DNA of 41,604 bases from positions 1 through 41,604 of the forward strand of contig NZ_CADIKI010000037.1 of assembly GCF_902859935.1 (NCBI RefSeq), in the 5' to 3' direction. The notes beneath the pieces are model-generated. The model ran no database searches, was not told the origin of the DNA, and was given only the letters and a program-made list of their open reading frames with translations. The translations under genes were made by a program, and so were the position numbers. Origin of the DNA: Paraburkholderia fynbosensis (GTDB lineage: Bacteria > Pseudomonadota > Gammaproteobacteria > Burkholderiales > Burkholderiaceae). Position 1 is the first letter of the stretch, and every line of letters begins with the position of its first letter. Shown here piece after piece: positions 24,585 through 33,840 of the stretch.

Positions 24585-24745
24585 TTAAGCGTTCGCGCTT
24601 CATGGCATAGCGTACCCCGTCAGGCGCCATCTGTTTCGAAATAATTCGGTCGATGAGGAATAAGGGATCCAGCGTAGCAGGACGCCCTGTTGCGACAAGA
24701 TCTGTTTTTGGTGCTCTTTGACGTGCACACATTTTTCTATACCCA
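24585..24745. repeat. Mosaic of short segments repeated elsewhere in the window
   Basis: Three joined pieces are seen. The part at 24590-24660 matches 35885-35985, the first codons (MKRERLT) and upstream region of the TetR gene at 35243-35899. The part at about 24668-24708 matches 36741-36781 (GACGCC-TGTTGCGACAAGA). The part at about 24706-24745 matches the first codons of the NodT-type gene at 33735-33764. Together they mark recombination junctions. Confidence 0.65.
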
Positions 24746-24761
24746 TAAGTACAGCAACTGA

Positions 24762-24767
24762 TATAAT
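24762..24767 (+). promoter_or_regulatory. -10 box of the TetR gene (copy 1)
   Basis: TATAAT at 24762-24767 lies 40 bases before the GTG start; the second copy has TATAGT at 33796-33801. No good -35 hexamer is seen at 17 bases, so the promoter may rely on an extended -10 or be weak. Confidence 0.45.
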
Positions 24768-24806
24768 AGACTGTAAAGTACATAAATTGCAAAGAGGAAA
24801 TATTAC

Positions 24807-25460
24807 GTGCAAAAATGTTCGTCCGAGAGCCGCCTCGGTCGGCCGAAAGATGCCGCCAAGCACACCTCCATTGTGGAAGCAGCAACCAGGCTGTTCGTCA
24901 GCCAGCGCTACGACACCGTGACCATGGAGGCCGTCGCTGCAGAGGCGGGAGTGTCAAAGATGACGGTCTATAACCATTTCTCGGACAAGGAAGCGTTATT
25001 CGAAGCGGTCGTGCATGATGTTTCGGACCGGATGCTCGGGGGACTGCCGCCGACGGGTGCCGAAAATCTACCCTTACGGGAACGGCTGTCTACAATAGGC
25101 GCCTCATTCCTGAGAATCATCGTCAATATCCACGTTGCTGGCATGGCGCACGCGCTGCCGACCGTGTTGCACGACGACCTATCGTTAAAGACACGCTTTT
25201 ACAATGCAGGACCGGGACGCACCCGGACGGTACTGGCAGGCATCATAAGCGAGGCTGCGGCGCGCGACGAACTCATCGTCGACTCGTCGGAGCTGGCCGC
25301 CCAAGATCTGATGAGCCTATGGGCAGGGGATCTGCAGGCGCGCATCGCCTTCGGAGTTGTGAAGCCGGCAACCGATAGGGAAATCAAGAAGCGGGCACGC
25401 CGCGGTACGGACGTATTTTTACGAGCTTTCGGGAAAACGGGAAAGCGCGAGCCGTCATGA
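24807..25460 (+). CDS. TetR/AcrR-family regulator (copy 1)
   Basis: A 217-residue TetR-type repressor. The N-terminal HTH reads ATRLFVSQRYDTVTMEAVAA then EAGVSKMTVYNHFSDKEALF. The C-terminal ligand-binding domain is of the AefR-like type (GMAHALPTVLHDDLSL, ARIAFGVVKPATDREIKKRA). The GTG at 24807 has AGAGGAAA upstream. It is about 85% identical by eye to the TetR gene at 33841-34491, which is divergent from the RND operon. In this copy the divergent gene is lost after about ten codons. It may act in trans on the same operators, or have drifted. Confidence 0.9.
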   Translation: MQKCSSESRLGRPKDAAKHTSIVEAATRLFVSQRYDTVTMEAVAAEAGVSKMTVYNHFSDKEALFEAVVHDVSDRMLGGLPPTGAENLPLRERLSTIGASFLRIIVNIHVAGMAHALPTVLHDDLSLKTRFYNAGPGRTRTVLAGIISEAAARDELIVDSSELAAQDLMSLWAGDLQARIAFGVVKPATDREIKKRARRGTDVFLRAFGKTGKREPS

Positions 25461-25578
25461 TGGCTCGCTCGACGGGTCCATGGCGCACGCGCTCGACGGC
25501 GGGTACTCGCAGGCTCATTGATTGTGTACATCGGTCGTCCATTCGGAGGCCGGCGTACCTCGTTCGATCAGGAACCGT

Positions 25579-26100
25579 TATGTCTCACCCAATCCGTACT
25601 GTCATTGTCGGCGGTGGAGTTGGCCGGATCCCGCTCGCGACAAGGCGGGCAGCCATTTACGTGCGTTGAGACAAAGCGCGTCACCGAGATGGACAGCAGT
25701 CAAACCCATATCCGGAAACCGGTGCTCAATACGATCGCGGTAGGCATGCGTGATGTGTCGCAGCAGCAGTTCGGTTATCTCGCTCGCGCGAGCACACACC
25801 AGTTTGCCTGGCAGCCAGGCCGCACCTGTGACTGGATCGTGCCCGCAAAGAAGTGCTGCTCGACGAGATCGGAACGCCCCAAGGCGAATTCATGTTCGAA
25901 GCCAGCACGGTCCCTTCGACGTGTTGTTGCTGTCGGTGGGCGGTCAGGCCAACGATTCCGGCGTTTCCGACGTCAGGCACACTACCACGTCCTCGGCAGC
26001 CGGAAAACAGGCCGGAGCTTTCAACGTCGGCTTGCGCGACAAATCCTTCGCGCCGTCGCGAAGGATGAAAGACTCCGGGCCGCGATTGTCGGGGAGGCGC
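25579..26100 (+). pseudogene. Fragment of a type II NADH dehydrogenase-like flavoprotein
   Basis: The ATG at 25579 begins MSHPIRTVIVGGGV, an FAD-binding Rossmann start. Further pieces in shifted frames read THIRKPVLNTIAVGMRDVSQ, then QQFGYLARASTHQFAWQPG, LLDEIGTPQGEFMFEA, FDVLLLSVGGQANDSGVSDV and RQILRAVAKDERLRAAIVGE. They keep the order of Ndh-type NAD(P)H:quinone oxidoreductases. At least three frameshifts are needed, and the second half of the gene is missing. The fragment ends where an oppositely oriented pqiA-like fragment begins, so a deletion or inversion fused the two. Confidence 0.65.
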
Positions 26101-26102
26101 TA

Positions 26103-26491
26103 CCTGACAAACCGGCGCGGGCAAATGCCAGCACCCAGCCGAGCAGCGCGATCTGGAGAAGCGGCGCCACGACGATCATCACCGCAGTGGCGAGCGCAAT
26201 CGGTGCAACCGCGCCGTGCGCCAGCACTGCCGCGGACTGCCAGAGCGTCGTCTCGCTGTGCAGGCCCTGCAGGGAGATCCGAATCACCGGGCAGACATTG
26301 GCGATCACGAAGACGATGGCTGCGGCGACGGTTAGCACCAGCCACCGATCAACATCAAGCTGGCTCGCGAGATACAGGACGGCCGAACATTGCGCGCGGC
26401 GCGCCATCTCGCGCATGCCCGGCGCGCGGCGGCGGTACACGCCGTCACAATGCTCGCAGACGACGAGAGCAGGGACCGTTCGCATGAGCAT
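26103..26491 (-). pseudogene. Truncated PqiA-like (paraquat-inducible protein A family) gene
   Basis: The minus strand reads VPALVVCEHCDGVYRRR with a zinc-type CxxC, later RAQCSAVLYLASQLDVDRWL. Two hydrophobic helices follow (VLTVAAAIVFVIANVCPVIR and ATAVMIVVAPLLQIALLGWV) with SLQGLHSETTLWQS between them. This is the PqiA domain found in envelope lipid-transport systems. The second CxxC is reduced to a single Cys, and the chain loses homology after LAFARAGL near 26103, where the ndh fragment begins. Probably non-functional. Confidence 0.65.
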
Positions 26492-26498
26492 CCAGCAA

Positions 26499-27460
26499 TC
26501 ATGACGGCCTGCCGCTGCTGGCGGCCACCATCTTCGGCCGCTGCTGTGCGTGGCCCACCTGAGCCGCGCGCGCGTCGAAGTACGACGTCGCATAGTCGAT
26601 GAACGCCCGGACCTTCGCGGTCATCAGGCTCCGGTCCCGATAGGCGAGCCTGAGTTCGGCGTCCCCGCTCATGAGCTCGAAGTCGGGCAGCAGTTGTATC
26701 AGCCGGCCATCGTTCAGCTCGTTGCCGATCATCGTAAGAGGCAACGCGCCGAGACCAGCACCGCTCATCACCAGTTCCTTGTTCAACGCGGCGCTGTTGG
26801 TCGACACGTCGTGTTCCAGTGACACGGCAATCTCTTCCTAACCGCGCCGGAACTGTAACTGTGGTTCGGTGATCGATGCCAGCATTGTGACGAAGCGGAA
26901 TGCAGCGAGATCGTTGGGCCTTTGCGGTAGCTGGCGCCCCTGCAGATAGCTGGCGGAGCCCACCACGGCGAGGGGCAGGCGGCACAACGAACGGGTTATC
27001 GTGAGCTCGCTTGTGAGCATGAACGGCAGCACGATGCCGAGATCGAAGGCTTCCTTGATCAGATCGACTGGCCGCTCCGCCAGCGTCAACTCGAGCTGCA
27101 CGGCCGGATACCGGACACGGAACCCGGCGATCAGCGGTGGCAGTTCTATCAGCGCCGCGGTGGTGTGGGCGACGAGCCGCAGTACCCCCGCAGGCTCCCG
27201 TGCGCGCTCGCCGGTGCCGGCTTCGAGCTGGTCCAGTTCGGCAACCACGCGGGAGCAGCCGGCGTAGAACTCCCCCCGGATTCGGTGAGTGCGAGGTGTC
27301 GGGTCGTGCGCTGAAAAAGACGCACACCGAGCCTGGTTTCGAGCCCCGTTATCGCGCGCGAGACGACTGTCTTTGAGATGCCCAACGCATTCGCGGCGTG
27401 CGTGAAGCTCTGCATTTCGACGACGGTACAAAAGGTTCGCAGCGTTTCGAGGTGGTCCAT
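26499..27460 (-). pseudogene. LysR-family regulator with a frameshift and an internal amber stop
   Basis: The ATG at 27460 opens a LysR-type HTH (FCTVVEMQSFTHAANALGIS then KTVVSRAITGLETRLGVRLF). Near 27270 the frame shifts and the effector domain continues (YAGCSRVVAELDQLEAGTGE, then RLVAHTTAALIELPPLIAGF and TLAERPVDLIKEAFDLGIVL). A TAG at 26838-26840 then interrupts the same frame, which resumes as SLEHDVSTNSAALNKELVMS to 26499. The total, about 320 codons, fits an intact LysR gene, so only two lesions separate it from a working gene. Decay looks recent. Confidence 0.82.
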
Positions 27461-27920
27461 AAGGAATGTCTGATCAAGTATCGGCTGATACGTCGGCGAT
27501 CGACCGGAAGGTTCGATTTTTTTGGAATGGTGACCAATACCCTTCTTGCGCCATAAACGAAAGTACTAACGGCGGGCCCCTGCTCACCACAGAGACGTCG
27601 AACCCCAAGTCCGCTTCGCGTGCATGCCCCGGCCATGTCGCGCCAGAATGCCTCGCCCTCCCCGGCGACGTCGCGCCCGTCGGTACAACGGCCACTCCCG
27701 TGGCGTCTTCCATTGCATGGCTCCTTCGTTACGATGGCGCCTTCGCACCGCGCTTACCTGCGTTCAAGACGGGACGCGCTGACGTGTATCGCCCTGCGCG
27801 GCATGAGCGAGAAACAAACCCTTGTGTTGGTGGACGGTGAGCGCTCCCCCGCCAGATGCGTTCGCATCGGGCGGTAGGCGTCTCATAAGCGGCCGCTTCA
27901 CCACCGAGATCGAGCAGAGG
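27461..27920. other. No recognisable gene
   Basis: About 460 bases between the LysR pseudogene and the end of the RND operon. The open frames on both strands show no known motif. AAGCGGCCGCTT near 27889 is a 12-bp palindrome without a T-run. Confidence 0.45.
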
Positions 27921-30900
27921 CTAAACCATCTCCGCCGTCTGCGCCCTTGACTCGGTCATCTGCTGCGCGTGTCGAGCAGCGAGCGTGAGATAAACCGCCG
28001 GCAACACGAACAGCGTAAACAACGTACCTATCGCCAACCCGCTGCCGATCACCAAGCCCATGTTGAAGCGCGACGCTGCCCCCGCACCTGAGGACAGGAT
28101 CAATGGCACGACGCCGAGCACCATCGCCGCGGTAGTCATCAGGATCGGCCGCAAGCGGATCCCCGCCGCATGGACGATGGCTTCGAGTTTCGACATGCCC
28201 TCGTGCTGCGCCGCATTCGCGACTTCCACAATCAGAATGCCGTGCTTGCTGATCAGCCCCATCAGTGTCACCAGCCCGACCTCCGTGTAGATATTCAGCG
28301 ACGCCCCTCCCAGCCCAAGGCTGATGAACACGAGCGCACCCGCTACCGACATCGGGATCGAAACAAGGATCACCAACGGGTCGCGGAAGCTCTCGAACAA
28401 CGCCGCGAGACTCAGGTAGATGATGATCAGCGCAAGAACAAAGGTGCCCACAAAGCCGCTCGATTCCTGCACGAGTTGACGCAAAGGGCCGGAATAGTCG
28501 ATCGACACGTCCGCCGGCAGCGTACGCGCCGCAAGCGCCTGCAGCGACCTGAGCGCGGCGTCCTGCGAAACGCCGAGCGCGGGCACGCCTGAGATCGTCG
28601 CCGAGTTCACCTGCTGGAAGTGATTGATGGTTTCAGGCACAGTTTCGGTCCGCACATGGGCGATCGACGATAACGGCACGGGCACGTTATTCACAGTCGC
28701 GATCTGGTAATTCATGACCTGGTCGAGCGTCAGGCGCGAGCGCTGCTGCACTTGGGCAATGACCTGGTACGAGCGCGAATCGAGACTGAAGTAATTCGTA
28801 TAACCGCCCCCCAACAGACCACCCAGCGCCGTGCCGACCTGCTGCATCGTCAAGCCGAGTTGTGAGGCCTTGTCGCGGTCGATATCGAACACTTTCTGCG
28901 GCTGGTCGACCTTGAGGTCGCTATCGATAAATAGGAACATCCCACTGGCGGCTGCGTCCGAAAGGAATTTCTGAGCCTCTACATTCAGCCTATCCAGCGG
29001 CTGCGTCGACTTGAGCACGAACTGGATCGGCAAGCCTTGCGAACCGGGCAGCGGAGGAGGCTGAAACGCGACGACCTTCTGACCTGCCACCTTGTTGAAC
29101 TGGTTCTGCAGATCGCGCTGGATATCGGTCGCAGTGCGATGACGCTGATCCCACGGCTTGAACGTCACACCGGCAATCGACTGCGACGGGCTCTCAACCT
29201 GGAACGTCTGCGCGGCCTCGGGGACCTTGGCCATGATGTCGGCGACCTGACGGCCGAACGCCTCCTTTTGCTGCAGCGTCGCGTCCGGCGCGGAAGTCGG
29301 CTGCAGAATGACGACCCCTTGATCCTCTTGCGGTGCGAGTTCGCTGTCGGCACTTGTGTAGAGGAAATAGATGCTGGCAATTACCAGCCCCGTGAACAGT
29401 AGCGTCACCGGGACCGTCCGCAAACTGTTGCGCAGCAGCCGTTCATAGCCACGCCGCAGTGAACCGAAAACATGATCGATCGTCTCGACAATGCGCGTGA
29501 CAAAACGGCCGCCCTGATCGTGCGGCTTCAAGAACTGGCCGCACATCATAGGCGACAGCGTCAGAGAAATGACCGCGGACATGGTCACCGCGCCAACCAG
29601 CGTGAACGCGAACTCGGTGAATAATGCGCCGGTCAGTCCACCTTGAAAACCGATCGGCACATAGACGGCGATCAGGACGATGGTCATTGCGATGATCGGG
29701 CTGGCGAGCTCGCGCGCGGCCTTGATCGCGGCATCGCGTGGCCGCATGCCCTTTTCGAGATGAAGGCTCACGCTCTCGACCACAATGATCGCGTCATCGA
29801 CCACCAGCCCGATCGCCAGTACTAGCGCGAGCAAGGTCAGCAGGTTGATCGAGAACCCTAGCGCGAGCATCACGCCGAAGGTGCCCACCAGTGACAACGG
29901 AATCGCGATGACCGGAATCAGCACGGAGCGCGGCGCGCCGAGGAAGGCAAACACCACCAGCGTGACGATCACCACCGTCTCGATCAACGAGTTCTTGACC
30001 TCATGAATCGAACTGTCAACGAATACCGTGGAGTCGTAGATGACCGAGCCGTGCAACCCCGCCGGCAGTGCCTTCTGAATGTCGGGCAACACAGCCTTCA
30101 CGCCCTTGATCACATCGAGCAGGCTCGCCCCCGGCACCGTCTGGATCCCCACGTACACGCCCTTCTGGCCGTTATACGACACGCCGGATTCATAGTCTTC
30201 CGAGCCGAGCGTGACGTTGGCCACATCCTTCAGCCTGATGATGCCGCCATTGACCTGCTTGATCACGAGATCGCGGAACTGCTGCGCCGAATGCAGATCC
30301 GTCGATGCGGTGAGGTTGAACTGCACCATCTGCCCTTTGGTGGTTCCCAGTCCTGCGATCACGTTGTTCGAGGAAAGCGCGTTGGTGACATCGGTCGCGG
30401 TAAGGCCGTACTCCGCGAGCTTCTGCGGATCGAGCCACGCGCGCAGCGCAAAATACTGCGGTCCGAGCAGTTCGGCCGTCTGCACGCCTTGCACTGCCTG
30501 CAGACGCGGCTGCACGTTGCGCACGAGGTAGTCGGTGATCTGGTTGGGCGTGAGTTCATCGCTCGAAAAGCCGATAATCAACGCGTCCAGCGACTGTCCG
30601 ATCGCGACCGTGATGGCCGGCTGCTGCACGCCGCTCGGCAACTGGTTGAGCACCGAGTTGATCTTGGCGTTGATCTCGGTGACCGCTTTGTCAGGGTCGA
30701 AGTTGAGCACGAGGTTCGCGGTGATCGTGCTGGTGCCGGCGATGCTCTTCGACGACAGGTAATCGATCCCGTTCGCCTGCGCGATGGCGTTTTCCAGCGG
30801 CGTGGTGACAAAACCCTCCACGGTCTGCGGGTCGGCACCGTAGTACGTCGTGGTCACGGTCACCACGGCGTTTTCGGTTTTCGGGTACTCGAGAACGGAC

Positions 30901-30995
30901 AGCGAGGTGAACGCCTTGTAGCCGAGCACAAGGATCATCAGGCTGACCACGCACGCGAGTACAGGCCGGCGGATAAAGATGTCGGTAAATTTCAT
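27921..30995 (-). CDS. RND multidrug efflux pump, inner membrane subunit (HAE1 family)
   Basis: A 1024-residue RND transporter. The usual start MKFTDIFIRRPVLACVVSLM gives the first membrane helix. The proton-relay pair is in GLVVDDAIIVVESVSLHLEK of TM4. A second helix block follows the porter domain (VPIGFQGGLTGALFTEFAFT, LTLSPMMCGQFLKP), and the C-terminal repeat ends with NIYTEVGLVTLMGLISKHGI and LVIGSGLAIGTLFTLFVLPA. Length and layout are complete, with 12 helices expected and two large periplasmic loops. The ATG at 30995 is 12 bases behind the adaptor gene. It exports drugs or other hydrophobic compounds using proton motive force together with the next two proteins. Confidence 0.96.
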   Translation of the reverse strand: MKFTDIFIRRPVLACVVSLMILVLGYKAFTSLSVLEYPKTENAVVTVTTTYYGADPQTVEGFVTTPLENAIAQANGIDYLSSKSIAGTSTITANLVLNFDPDKAVTEINAKINSVLNQLPSGVQQPAITVAIGQSLDALIIGFSSDELTPNQITDYLVRNVQPRLQAVQGVQTAELLGPQYFALRAWLDPQKLAEYGLTATDVTNALSSNNVIAGLGTTKGQMVQFNLTASTDLHSAQQFRDLVIKQVNGGIIRLKDVANVTLGSEDYESGVSYNGQKGVYVGIQTVPGASLLDVIKGVKAVLPDIQKALPAGLHGSVIYDSTVFVDSSIHEVKNSLIETVVIVTLVVFAFLGAPRSVLIPVIAIPLSLVGTFGVMLALGFSINLLTLLALVLAIGLVVDDAIIVVESVSLHLEKGMRPRDAAIKAARELASPIIAMTIVLIAVYVPIGFQGGLTGALFTEFAFTLVGAVTMSAVISLTLSPMMCGQFLKPHDQGGRFVTRIVETIDHVFGSLRRGYERLLRNSLRTVPVTLLFTGLVIASIYFLYTSADSELAPQEDQGVVILQPTSAPDATLQQKEAFGRQVADIMAKVPEAAQTFQVESPSQSIAGVTFKPWDQRHRTATDIQRDLQNQFNKVAGQKVVAFQPPPLPGSQGLPIQFVLKSTQPLDRLNVEAQKFLSDAAASGMFLFIDSDLKVDQPQKVFDIDRDKASQLGLTMQQVGTALGGLLGGGYTNYFSLDSRSYQVIAQVQQRSRLTLDQVMNYQIATVNNVPVPLSSIAHVRTETVPETINHFQQVNSATISGVPALGVSQDAALRSLQALAARTLPADVSIDYSGPLRQLVQESSGFVGTFVLALIIIYLSLAALFESFRDPLVILVSIPMSVAGALVFISLGLGGASLNIYTEVGLVTLMGLISKHGILIVEVANAAQHEGMSKLEAIVHAAGIRLRPILMTTAAMVLGVVPLILSSGAGAASRFNMGLVIGSGLAIGTLFTLFVLPAVYLTLAARHAQQMTESRAQTAEMV

Positions 30996-31007
30996 GAGCC
31001 GTCCTGT

Positions 31008-32201
31008 TCAGTGATCTTGCGGGACGGGCGCGGCGTCGTTGGGCAGCTTCACGCTGTTATCGATCTGCACTAATGCGTCGTTGTGCAGCTTGAGTTGCCC
31101 CGCCGTCACCACCACGTCGCCGGCCTTCAGTCCCTTCAGGATGCTGGCCTGATCGCCGCGCGTCGCGCCGGTCGTCACGAACTGCTGGTGGACACTTGCC
31201 TGCGGCCTGCCCTGCGCGTCCTTGCCCTCGTGGACCACGTAGACGAGGCTGCCATATGGGTTGTACGTCACCGCTGTCTGCGGAATCGTCACGAGCGATT
31301 GCTCCGCGCCGCTCGCCACGCTGGCGGTGGCGAACATGCCAGGCAGCAGCGCACCGTCGGGGTTCGCAAACGACGCGCGTATCTGCAGCATGCGGCTCGA
31401 GGTGTCGACCTTCGAATTCATCGACGTCACCGTGCCGGTGAACGTCTTGCCGGGATACGCATCAACGCTCACCGATACGGTCTGTCCGACGCTGATCTGC
31501 CCACGCACCTGCTGCGGCAGATAGAAGTCGAGCAACATCGGGTCGAGTGCCTGCAACGTGACAACCGTCGTGCCGGCCGCCAGGTATTGACCCACATCGA
31601 CCTGACGCACGCCCAGACGTCCCGAAAACGGCGCGCGGACGACCTTCTCGCTCATCAGCGCCTGTTGCGCCGCGACTTGCGCGTGCGCCGCCTTCAGGTT
31701 GCCGACATCTGTATCCACGGTCGATTGCGCCACGCCCTGCGCCGCAAGTTGCTCCAGGTCGCGCTTGTAGGTGATCTCGTCCAGATCGGCAGTGGCCTGC
31801 AGTTGCGCGAGCTTGGCGGGATCGTCGTTCGGACGCAGGCGGAGCAGCACGGTCCCTTGCTTGACGTCGCGGCCGGACTCGAAGTCGATTTCATCGACCA
31901 CGCCGCTTGTTTCCAGCGAAAGGTCCGCACCCGTCGACGCCCGCAGCGATCCGACGGCCGTGAGCGTCGGCTGCCACGGCTGGAAGACAGCGGATGTGGT
32001 CGACACGGTCGCCTGTTGTGACTGGATGCCGGTCGTGACCTGCTTCAGGATGTGTCCCTTGAACAGGTGGAAACCAATCAGCGCGGCGGCAAGCAGTCCC
32101 ACCACCAGAAGCATCAGAAACAGGCGAAGCACGGTTCTAGGCGGCCGCTGCCGTTTAGGCGGGGTATTGGCGGTATCCTCAAGCGAGGTAACAGTGGTCA
32201 T
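31008..32201 (-). CDS. RND efflux periplasmic adaptor (membrane fusion protein)
   Basis: A 397-residue adaptor of the AcrA/MexA type. It has a single N-terminal membrane anchor (VLRLFLMLLVVGLLAAALIG) after a basic cytoplasmic tail, so it is anchored rather than lipid-modified. The lipoyl halves are visible as SLETSGVVDEIDFESGRDVK and VVRAPFSGRLGVRQVDVGQY, separated by an alpha-hairpin (KLAQLQATADLDEITYKRDL). A beta-barrel with SVDAYPGKTFTGTVTSMNSK follows. It joins the pump to the outer membrane channel. The ATG at 32201 lies three bases after the NodT-type gene, so the two are translationally linked. Confidence 0.94.
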   Translation of the reverse strand: MTTVTSLEDTANTPPKRQRPPRTVLRLFLMLLVVGLLAAALIGFHLFKGHILKQVTTGIQSQQATVSTTSAVFQPWQPTLTAVGSLRASTGADLSLETSGVVDEIDFESGRDVKQGTVLLRLRPNDDPAKLAQLQATADLDEITYKRDLEQLAAQGVAQSTVDTDVGNLKAAHAQVAAQQALMSEKVVRAPFSGRLGVRQVDVGQYLAAGTTVVTLQALDPMLLDFYLPQQVRGQISVGQTVSVSVDAYPGKTFTGTVTSMNSKVDTSSRMLQIRASFANPDGALLPGMFATASVASGAEQSLVTIPQTAVTYNPYGSLVYVVHEGKDAQGRPQASVHQQFVTTGATRGDQASILKGLKAGDVVVTAGQLKLHNDALVQIDNSVKLPNDAAPVPQDH

Positions 32202-32204
32202 GAT

Positions 32205-33764
32205 TTAAAATGCTCCGCAACATTGCGCAACTTTGGGATCGACATCGCTTCGATGCCACCAGCCACCGCCCAGCGCCTGGAAGAGCGCGACGGTATCGGT
32301 GTAGCGAGTGGCTTGAGAGGAAATCAGGTTCAGGCGCGCGCTCTGATCGGATTGCTCGGCGCTCAGCACATTGAGGTAAGTGCCGCCGCCCGCGCGGTAT
32401 TGCGCCTGAGCGACCCTGAGGCTCGCAGCAGCCGTTTTCTGCGTCTCGAGGTTCGCAGCAAGCGTTTCGGCGTCCCGATGAATGGCGACGAGCGCATTGG
32501 CCACGTCCTGAAACGCCGAGTTGACCGTGCTGCTGTATTGCGCGGCGGCGACATCGACCGCAGCATCGGCGGCGCGCTTCTCCGCCTTGAGTTTGCCGCC
32601 CTCGAAGACCGGCTGGGTGAGGCTAGCCGCGAGGCTCCATACAATGCCTGCGGGATTGAAAAGGTTTGAGTAGTTGCTGCCCTCGCGTCCATAACTGCCG
32701 GTCAGCGAAATCTGCGGCAACATGTTTGCCACCGCGATGCCGACGTTCGCCGTCGCCGAATGCAGCAAGGCGCCGTACGCCTGGATGTCGGGGCGCTGCG
32801 CAACCAGACTCGACGGCAGCGACACCGGCAGTTCCTCTGGCAGCACGAGGCCGGCGAGATCCAGCGTAGACCCGGTGTAGTCGGTCGGCAGGCCGCCCAG
32901 GTACACCGCCAATTGATTGCGCTGCTGCTCGAGCTGCTTCTGCAAACCGGGCAGCGTGGCGATCTGCGCATCCAGCAGCGACTGCTGCTGCAGCACGTCC
33001 ACCTGGCTTACGCCACCGGCGTCGAAGCGGCGTCGCGTAACGTCGAGCGCGGCAGTATACGCGCGGATGATCTCGTGCGTCGTATCAATCTGCGCCTGCA
33101 ACGAAGCCTCGTTGATGGCCGCATTGACGACGTTCGCGATCAGCGTCAGTTCGGTCGCCTCCAGTTCGTAGCGCTCATACTCGGCTTGGGCATTCAGTTG
33201 CTCGACTTGCCGGCGAATGCCGCCGAATGCATCGAGCGTGTACGACACGCTGAGCGATCCGCTTATGAGGCTGTATGTCTGCGGCACCGGGCTCACCAGC
33301 ATGGTGCGCTCGCGTTCGGCCGATGTGCTCGCGCTGATCTGCGGGAAAAAACTGCCCTGCTCCGCACGCGTATTCTCGCGCGCCTCGCGCAACGTCGCCT
33401 GAGCGGCAGCAAGCGTGGGATTGGCCTTGAGCGCGCGCTCGACCAGCGCGTTGATCTGCGGCGAATGGAACAGCGCCCACCAGTCACCCTGGATGTCACG
33501 CCCCTCGACGAGGGTTTGCGTGTTGCCCGCGGTCGTGTCGGTGGAGACAGTGCGCGAGGGAACTGGCTTCTCCGTAAACCTGGACACATTGGGCGCGGAC
33601 GGAGCGGCGTAATTCGGTCCGACCGTGCAACCCGCGAGCATAGTCTCGAATGCCAGAACTACGACCAGTGACAGGGACGCAAGCGGAGCGGCTCGCCCCT
33701 GTGCTGTCGGTGCGCGGCAGTTGTACTTCGGATGAATCTTTTTGGTAGTCTTTGGCGTGCGCAT
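32205..33764 (-). CDS. NodT-family outer membrane efflux lipoprotein
   Basis: A 519-residue outer membrane factor of the OprM/NodT type. The long signal ends in a lipobox, ETMLAGCTVGPNY, so the mature protein is lipid-anchored at Cys46. Family blocks include WWALFHSPQINALVERALKA, LRQ-type coiled-coil regions (LPGLQKQLEQQRNQLAVYLG) and PADIQAYGALLHSATANVGI-like helices (here RPDIQAYGALLHSATANVGI). It forms the trimeric exit duct for the pump. It is the first gene of the operon, 76 bases from the divergent TetR gene. The ATG at 33764 has no clear ribosome-binding site; a downstream start is possible but would shorten the signal. Confidence 0.94.
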   Translation of the reverse strand: MRTPKTTKKIHPKYNCRAPTAQGRAAPLASLSLVVVLAFETMLAGCTVGPNYAAPSAPNVSRFTEKPVPSRTVSTDTTAGNTQTLVEGRDIQGDWWALFHSPQINALVERALKANPTLAAAQATLREARENTRAEQGSFFPQISASTSAERERTMLVSPVPQTYSLISGSLSVSYTLDAFGGIRRQVEQLNAQAEYERYELEATELTLIANVVNAAINEASLQAQIDTTHEIIRAYTAALDVTRRRFDAGGVSQVDVLQQQSLLDAQIATLPGLQKQLEQQRNQLAVYLGGLPTDYTGSTLDLAGLVLPEELPVSLPSSLVAQRPDIQAYGALLHSATANVGIAVANMLPQISLTGSYGREGSNYSNLFNPAGIVWSLAASLTQPVFEGGKLKAEKRAADAAVDVAAAQYSSTVNSAFQDVANALVAIHRDAETLAANLETQKTAAASLRVAQAQYRAGGGTYLNVLSAEQSDQSARLNLISSQATRYTDTVALFQALGGGWWHRSDVDPKVAQCCGAF

Positions 33765-33840
33765 GTGTTTCTATACCCATAAGTACAGCAACTGATATAG
33801 TAGACCGGAAAGTACATAAAATGCAAAGAGGAAATATTAC
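33765..33840. promoter_or_regulatory. Divergent promoter region of the RND operon and its TetR gene
   Basis: Only 76 bases separate the two starts. TATAGT at 33796-33801 is the -10 candidate for TetR. AAGTACA occurs twice (33781 and 33809 regions), and AGAGGAAA is the TetR ribosome-binding site. A TetR-type operator is expected here, but no clean palindrome could be fixed. Confidence 0.55.

Larger units (their letters stand above)
24706..25505. repeat. Direct repeat, copy 1 (TetR gene with promoter)
   Basis: This stretch is closely similar to about 33740-34537 in the same orientation: promoter, whole TetR gene and about 45 bases behind it. The copies are 9034 bp apart measured between start codons and differ by scattered substitutions and one three-base indel. 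Confidence 0.85.

Noticed and set aside
27887..27902. Palindrome AAGCGGCCGCTT after the RND operon
   Set aside because: There is no T-run or conserved position, and the arms are too short with no loop for a terminator; it is probably chance in GC-rich DNA.
30003..31073. Plus-strand frame of 356 codons
   Set aside because: Antisense to the RND pump gene, with composition typical of a shadow frame.
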